64,000 nt of DNA from Pseudomaricurvus sp033283335. Its GTDB lineage: Bacteria > Pseudomonadota > Gammaproteobacteria > Pseudomonadales > Cellvibrionaceae. Under the pieces are notes generated by a model, which was not told the DNA's origin, ran no database searches, and worked only from the letters and a program-made list of their open reading frames with translations. The stretch lies in contig JAWMQP010000002.1 in assembly GCA_033283335.1 (NCBI GenBank), positions 434,001-498,000 on the forward strand, in the 5' to 3' direction. The number at the start of each line of letters is the position of its first letter. The first letter of the stretch is position 1. This document shows positions 59,328 through 64,000 of the stretch, one piece after another. The translations under genes were made by a program, and so were the position numbers.

Positions 59328-60518
59328 TTACGCTTCCTGGTTAGAGGATTGACACACCAGCCTCTGTGTGGCCCTGGCAATGACTCGATTCTCGTCCGTG
59401 GGAACGGTATACACTTTGACTGAACTGTTCGCGGCGTGGAAGCTGGCCGCTCCCTGTGCATTGGCCTCATCGTCTATGACAACTCCCAGCCAGTTGGCTT
59501 GTTTGCAGACCAGTGCGCGAATCAACGCCGAGTGTTCGCCGATACCTCCGGTAAACACCAGCACATCCAGTCCACCCAGGGCCGCTGCCAGCGAACCGAT
59601 TTCCCGGTGAATTCGATACACAAACAAGTCAATCGCCCGCTGCGCTGCTGCGGAGCCATCAGCTTCCAGAGTGCGCATATCGCCGCTGATGCCAGATACC
59701 CCCAACAAGCCGGATTGGTGATAGAGCAAATCTGACAATGCCTCGTAATCCATGCCGTGTTCTTTCATTAAATAGAGTATGACACCCGGGTCAAGATTGC
59801 CGCAGCGCTCTGCCATCGGCAGACCATCCAGCGCCGAAAACCCCATGGTAGTGGCAACACTGTGACCCTGGTACAGCCCACAGAGACTGGCACCGTTGCC
59901 AAGGTGAGCCACGATTACCCGGCCCATCGCCAGGTGACCGGCATACTCTGGCAACCTGCCGGCAATGTATTCATAGGACAAGCCATGAAAACCATAGCGT
60001 TGGATGCCCGTCTCGGTCAGGGCACGAGGTAGAGCAAACTGGGTGGTGATGGCTGAATTTGTACAGTGGAAGCTGGTATCAAAGCAAGCCACTTGTGGCA
60101 GTGCCGGCATCGTATCGGCCAGGCTGTCTATAGCCTCCAGATTATGTGCCTGATGCAGTGGGGCAAGGTGTGACAGGTCGGCCAAGTGGCGAACGACAGT
60201 GTTATTGAGCAGGGTAGGGGCGCTGAATCGATGTCCTCCGTGGACAACTCGATGCCCGGCGGCTATCAATTCGGCATCGGCGAAATGACGGGTCAGCAAC
60301 TCGATGATCCAGATAAACGGGGCCTTGATACTGGATGCCGATAAGTGGCCATCAAACACAATCTCTTGGCTGGCGCTGTGAATCCTGACTCGTGCCGGGC
60401 TGAAGCCCTGATCAATGATTCCCTGGGCCATCATCACCGGATCAGTTGCGGCCACTTGATACAAAGCGAACTTCAGCGTTGATGAACCGGCATTGAAAAC
60501 CAGAATGACGCGACTCAT
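59328..60518 (-). CDS. ackA: Acetate kinase
   Basis: A 396-residue sugar-kinase/Hsp70-fold enzyme that interconverts acetyl phosphate and acetate. Motifs are FNAGSSTLKFALYQ, GHRVVHGG, FDTSFHCT, HLGNGASLCGLYQGHSVATT, MGFSALDGLPMAERCG and FTGGIGEHSALIR. It is normally paired with pta, but here it sits directly upstream of the mla genes. A 264-bp upstream gap precedes it; I saw nothing distinctive there. Confidence 0.95.
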   Translation of the reverse strand: MSRVILVFNAGSSTLKFALYQVAATDPVMMAQGIIDQGFSPARVRIHSASQEIVFDGHLSASSIKAPFIWIIELLTRHFADAELIAAGHRVVHGGHRFSAPTLLNNTVVRHLADLSHLAPLHQAHNLEAIDSLADTMPALPQVACFDTSFHCTNSAITTQFALPRALTETGIQRYGFHGLSYEYIAGRLPEYAGHLAMGRVIVAHLGNGASLCGLYQGHSVATTMGFSALDGLPMAERCGNLDPGVILYLMKEHGMDYEALSDLLYHQSGLLGVSGISGDMRTLEADGSAAAQRAIDLFVYRIHREIGSLAAALGGLDVLVFTGGIGEHSALIRALVCKQANWLGVVIDDEANAQGAASFHAANSSVKVYTVPTDENRVIARATQRLVCQSSNQEA

Positions 60519-60782
60519 GGCATATATTTCATTCTGAAGGACTGAATTTGGGAGCTCTGTCCCGAGCCAGTGACCGATATAGAATGTTGTATTCCTTACA
60601 TTTCAAACCTGTGACTCCCTAATTGGATATAACCCTATAAAGAGAAGCATAACGCCGCCAAACGTCAACCGCGAATCCTGTCAGGCCGAAGCCCAGGGCA
60701 GGTAGTCTATTATTGGTTAACAGGACCCTGATCGACGGCAAATTAAGGCATTTTCGCAATACATCCTCGTGGAATTCGTGCA

Positions 60783-61850
60783 ATGGAACTCTTTGGTCGG
60801 CACTACCATCAACCCGGCACCATGCCGGGCACCTTGCCTGTTGCGGATGCCGGTCAGTTTTTACTGACTCTGGTATCCTATAATGCGTCTGGATATCAAG
60901 AAGAATTCCCCTTGTCGTTAGCTGACTGTAAAGCCTATATCGGTCAAGATGAAATCACCTGGATACACATTCAGGGAGAGGCGTCCTCACAGGCTCTGGA
61001 ACAGCTGGATGAAATCTTCGGACTGCACAGACTTCACCTCGAAGATTCGGCCAATTATGATCAACGGCCAAAACTCGATGTGATAGACCAACAGGCGTTT
61101 GTGCTTTTGAGCCTGCCCGTTTTTCAAAATAATAATGTCACTGTCTCACAGCTGAGTATCTTTCTGAGTGACCATTTTGTAATTTCCATGTGCGCTGGTG
61201 TCAGCAATCCGTTTGATGTGGTATATGACCGGATCAGGCACGCTTCCGGCAAACTGCGAAGTCGGAGCATTGATTATCTGTTTTATACCCTGATTGATAC
61301 TGTTATAGATTACGGTTTTCCGGTGCTGGAATATTATGCGGATGTGATTGAACAGATTGAAGAACGCCTGATTGATCAGCCAGGATCTGATGTGTTGCAG
61401 GACATTCATAAAACCCGACGAGAGTTGTTGCTGTTACGCAGGAGGCTCTGGCCCCATCGCGAAATTGTCAGTGAGCTGTTGCGGGATGAAGAATATGAAA
61501 TCATCCGCCGAGAAACGCGTATTTACCTTCGGGATTGTTACGACCATACCATCTCCATCTTTGAGTTATTGGAAACCTATCGTGAGATGACTTCCAGCAT
61601 GCTGGAGGTCTATTTGTCGAGCATGAGTCATAAACTGAATGAAGTAATGAAAGTGTTGACAGTTATCGCGACACTTTTTATTCCTCCCACGTTTATTGTC
61701 AGTCTTTACGGTATGAACTTTGATAGAAGTGTCAGTATTTTTAATATGCCGGAACTGGAATGGCGTTATGGCTACCTGTTCGCCTGGTTGATCATCCTTG
61801 GCATGTTCATCGGCATGCTGATGTATTTTAAACGTCGTCGCTGGTTTTAA
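60783..61850 (+). CDS. CorA-family magnesium/divalent metal channel
   Basis: A 355-residue membrane protein. The C-terminal pair of helices carries the GMN signature (SLYGMNFDRS) and a positively charged tail (YFKRRRWF). The long cytoplasmic N-terminal part is alpha/beta. It mediates Mg2+ (or Co2+, Ni2+) entry. It is 19 bp upstream of pcm. Confidence 0.93.
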   Translation: MELFGRHYHQPGTMPGTLPVADAGQFLLTLVSYNASGYQEEFPLSLADCKAYIGQDEITWIHIQGEASSQALEQLDEIFGLHRLHLEDSANYDQRPKLDVIDQQAFVLLSLPVFQNNNVTVSQLSIFLSDHFVISMCAGVSNPFDVVYDRIRHASGKLRSRSIDYLFYTLIDTVIDYGFPVLEYYADVIEQIEERLIDQPGSDVLQDIHKTRRELLLLRRRLWPHREIVSELLRDEEYEIIRRETRIYLRDCYDHTISIFELLETYREMTSSMLEVYLSSMSHKLNEVMKVLTVIATLFIPPTFIVSLYGMNFDRSVSIFNMPELEWRYGYLFAWLIILGMFIGMLMYFKRRRWF

Positions 61851-61869
61851 GCGGAAAAGGTAAACGGTT

Positions 61870-62535
61870 GTGAAACCTGAAATGGCCGAATTAGTTCGGG
61901 AAATTCGCGAAGAAGTGGCTGCAACAGAAACCTACACCGGTCAGGCAACGCTGGATCCAAGGGTGCTGGAGGAATTTTCCCGGGTCCCGCGGCACCTGTT
62001 CGTTGCGGATGAACTGCAGGCCTCGGCTTACGCCAACCATCCGCTGTCAATCGGCCACGGTCAGACCATTTCCCAGCCGTATATGGTGGCATTGATGACC
62101 GACCTGCTATGCCCTCAGCCCCATCATCGAGTATTAGAGGTCGGCACCGGCTGTGGCTATCAAACGGCGCTTCTGTCGAGACTGGTGAATGAGGTTTACA
62201 GCATTGAGATCATACCGGAATTAGCGGAAGAGGCTCGCGCCAGGCTGGCCCAACTTGGCTACAACAATGTTCAGGCGCGCTGCAGCGATGGTTATCAAGG
62301 CTGGCCTGAGAAGGCACCGTTCGATTCGATCATCGTGACGGCGGCGGCAGAGCAAATTCCGCCGCCGTTGCTGGAGCAGTTACGACCTGGCGGACGCTTA
62401 GTGATCCCTATCGGTGGTCCACTCTGGGGACAAAAATTGATCTTAGTTAACAAAAATGAAGACGGTGCATGGAGTCAGCGGACAATCTTGCCGGTAACCT
62501 TCGTACCCCTGACAGGGCCTTCTCAGCATCCGTAA
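61870..62535 (+). CDS. pcm: Protein-L-isoaspartate O-methyltransferase
   Basis: A 221-residue SAM-dependent methyltransferase that repairs isoaspartyl residues. The GTG start is taken from the reading frame; an ATG at 61882 is an alternative. Motifs include HGQTISQPYMVALM for the substrate region, EVGTGCGYQTALLSRL for SAM binding and DSIIVTAAAEQIPPPLLEQL. The family is unmistakable. Confidence 0.94.
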   Translation: MKPEMAELVREIREEVAATETYTGQATLDPRVLEEFSRVPRHLFVADELQASAYANHPLSIGHGQTISQPYMVALMTDLLCPQPHHRVLEVGTGCGYQTALLSRLVNEVYSIEIIPELAEEARARLAQLGYNNVQARCSDGYQGWPEKAPFDSIIVTAAAEQIPPPLLEQLRPGGRLVIPIGGPLWGQKLILVNKNEDGAWSQRTILPVTFVPLTGPSQHP

Positions 62536-62647
62536 TACACTCAATGGCGCTACAATGGTGCTGACAAACGAGCTCATACCTTAGGAGCCTTTACCACCGT
62601 CATAGATTCTGGCATCTTGCCGACTGGGTTGAGAAGGAAGCAACAGA

Positions 62648-64000
62648 TTGCCTGATACAAATAACAAGCGTTGGAGTCTGCCAGAGCAGGTGGCATTCGA
62701 ATGTGCTCTGGCCAAAGACGACGAACAAAACTGGAATGAGCTTAAGCGCCGGGATGAGGCGATGGGTTTGTCCGCTGAATTGCTGACTTCCGGTTCTCGT
62801 CGAAACATTGCCAGACAATGGTTAAGCGCTCGTCTGGGACAGGACTCTACGCTAAAACAAGCGGCCGACAGCATCGCTCAAACGATTCGCCTGACGGGGC
62901 AGCTGCTGGCGCTGGGTGGCTTTATCTGCGGGATCGGCCTTGCTACGGCGGCTCTAACCTACACAGGTAAGGCCCCGATTAATGTATCGGCCTTCTTCAG
63001 TGTTTTTGTGCTGCTGCAGGCGATATCGGCCTTCCTTACCGCGTTGCCGTTTCTGTTTCCCCGTTTGTTGAAAGAAAAACTGTCTTTTGGCCCGCTGTTC
63101 AGGGTGGCACGGGGACTATTCAATACCGTCTATAAAAAAATACAAACGCTGGTTGGCCGCTATATCGCTGGCAACAAACGTCATGAGGCGGCAGATATCG
63201 CCGCCGAGGCGGCCAGCCGTATGACCCTGCACAGTGGGGTGATGAAATGGCTGGTGTTTCGCAAAGTCCAGACCACGGCATTGTGTTTTAATCTCGGGGC
63301 GCTGCTGGCTTTACTGGCCGCGGTCGTGTTTACCGATCGCGCTTTTGGCTGGCAGACCACCCTCAATGTGTCCAGCGACACTATTTACACCATGGTCAAA
63401 GGCTTCGCCACACCCTGGTCCTGGCTGTACGGGGAAGGGGTGGGGTTTCCGGACCTGGCTCAAATCGAGGGCAGCCGAATCCGTTTGAAAGAAGGCATTC
63501 AGGCTCTGGACACTGACAACCTGGCGTCCTGGTGGCGATTTCTCGCGCTTGGTATTGTGGTCTATGGCATTTTGCCGCGTCTGTTTTTTTCCCTGCTGGG
63601 GAAAATCCAGCTGGCGGCAGCGCTCAACCGCTATGACTTTCGCAATGCCGCTGCAGAGCGGCTGTTTTCTCGCCTGTTACCAACCCATACCCGTTTTCAG
63701 GTGGAATCCGTCAAGCAGGGGGCATCGGAGGTCCCTGCACAGCCCGCGCCGGACAGGTCTGTGGCCACGGATAGTCAGCAAAAAGTGTTCACCTACTGTT
63801 CCCGTGATCTGGTGGCTGAGCTGGATCCAGCGTTACTGCAGCGCAAACTGGCACAGCGCTGGAATCTGCCCGAGGACAACGTGACGATACGGGTGTATGA
63901 CAGTGCTGGAATGAATGCCAATGTCGGAATACATACCAGTGCCCAGGCATTCGCTATTCCGGAAGCGAGCGAAAGTCGGGATCAATTTGCCCTGGTGTAC
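62648..64000 (+). CDS. DUF2868-family membrane protein (truncated by the window edge)
   Basis: A TTG at 62648, 10 bp after AGAAGGAAG, opens a 451-codon frame that runs to the edge without a stop. It has no early ATG, so simple gene finders may miss or misplace it. The product begins with a charged domain (WSLPEQVAFECALAKDDEQN) followed by hydrophobic pairs (LTGQLLALGGFICGIGLATA, SAFFSVFVLLQAISAFL). This fits DUF2868, often next to a DUF3482 GTPase gene, which would lie beyond 64000. Its function is unknown. Confidence 0.82.
   Translation, partial: MPDTNNKRWSLPEQVAFECALAKDDEQNWNELKRRDEAMGLSAELLTSGSRRNIARQWLSARLGQDSTLKQAADSIAQTIRLTGQLLALGGFICGIGLATAALTYTGKAPINVSAFFSVFVLLQAISAFLTALPFLFPRLLKEKLSFGPLFRVARGLFNTVYKKIQTLVGRYIAGNKRHEAADIAAEAASRMTLHSGVMKWLVFRKVQTTALCFNLGALLALLAAVVFTDRAFGWQTTLNVSSDTIYTMVKGFATPWSWLYGEGVGFPDLAQIEGSRIRLKEGIQALDTDNLASWWRFLALGIVVYGILPRLFFSLLGKIQLAAALNRYDFRNAAAERLFSRLLPTHTRFQVESVKQGASEVPAQPAPDRSVATDSQQKVFTYCSRDLVAELDPALLQRKLAQRWNLPEDNVTIRVYDSAGMNANVGIHTSAQAFAIPEASESRDQFALVY

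Overview
This is a 64 kb stretch of bacterial chromosome from what looks like an aquatic Gammaproteobacterium, probably near Cellvibrionales/Spongiibacteraceae. That placement is an inference from gene content (mlaFEDCB, ackA, corA, pcm, many TonB-dependent receptors, Rieske oxygenases, AAHS transporters), not from a marker gene. No rRNA, tRNA, CRISPR array, integrase or transposase gene was recognised.

Layout. (1) 1-2556: a LysR regulator divergent from glutathione-dependent formaldehyde detoxification (frmA, fghA). (2) 2900-12749: a ferulate/vanillate block with a VanA-like O-demethylase, a vanillin-type aldehyde dehydrogenase, feruloyl-CoA hydratase/lyase, feruloyl-CoA synthetase, a DUF35 protein, a thiolase homologue lacking the usual cysteine, a MarR regulator and a TonB receptor. 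Three promoters share a GTATGT-N3-ACATAC palindrome, the likely MarR operator. (3) 12996-22336: an AAHS transporter, a LuxR-type regulator, remnants of an AraC regulator and an aldo/keto reductase, a secreted serine hydrolase, a TonB receptor, a lipoprotein amidohydrolase and a Tat-exported DUF3237 protein. (4) 22424-28744: a gallate module (fused gallate dioxygenase, AAHS transporter, TonB receptor, divergent LysR). (5) 28776-35469: two MFS transporters and a VOC protein, divergent from two short-chain dehydrogenases, then a phosphotransferase-like P-loop protein and an unknown protein. (6) 36034-37086: a lone acyltransferase. (7) 37227-48390: a GntR-controlled divergent locus with two Rieske oxygenases that have Glu at the bridging position, a CaiB-type CoA-transferase, an acyl-CoA dehydrogenase, an enoyl-CoA hydratase, a ThDP enzyme and acetoacetyl-CoA synthetase. 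(8) 48536-53675: an ECF sigma factor with a VWA protein, a ParD-like/zeta-like toxin-antitoxin pair and an ExaC-type aldehyde dehydrogenase. (9) 53952-64000: housekeeping genes (MBL-fold nuclease, LOG protein, mla operon, ackA, corA, pcm, DUF2868 protein).

How it fits together. Ferulate would enter through the TonB receptor and an MFS carrier, be activated to its CoA ester, cleaved to vanillin plus acetyl-CoA, oxidised to vanillate and O-demethylated. Demethylation releases formaldehyde, which the adjacent frmA-fghA pair can oxidise. The gallate module handles a trihydroxylated ring. The substrate of the GntR/Rieske locus is unknown and is the best candidate here for an undescribed pathway. 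Another open question is what the cysteine-less thiolase/DUF35 pair does beside a complete lyase route.
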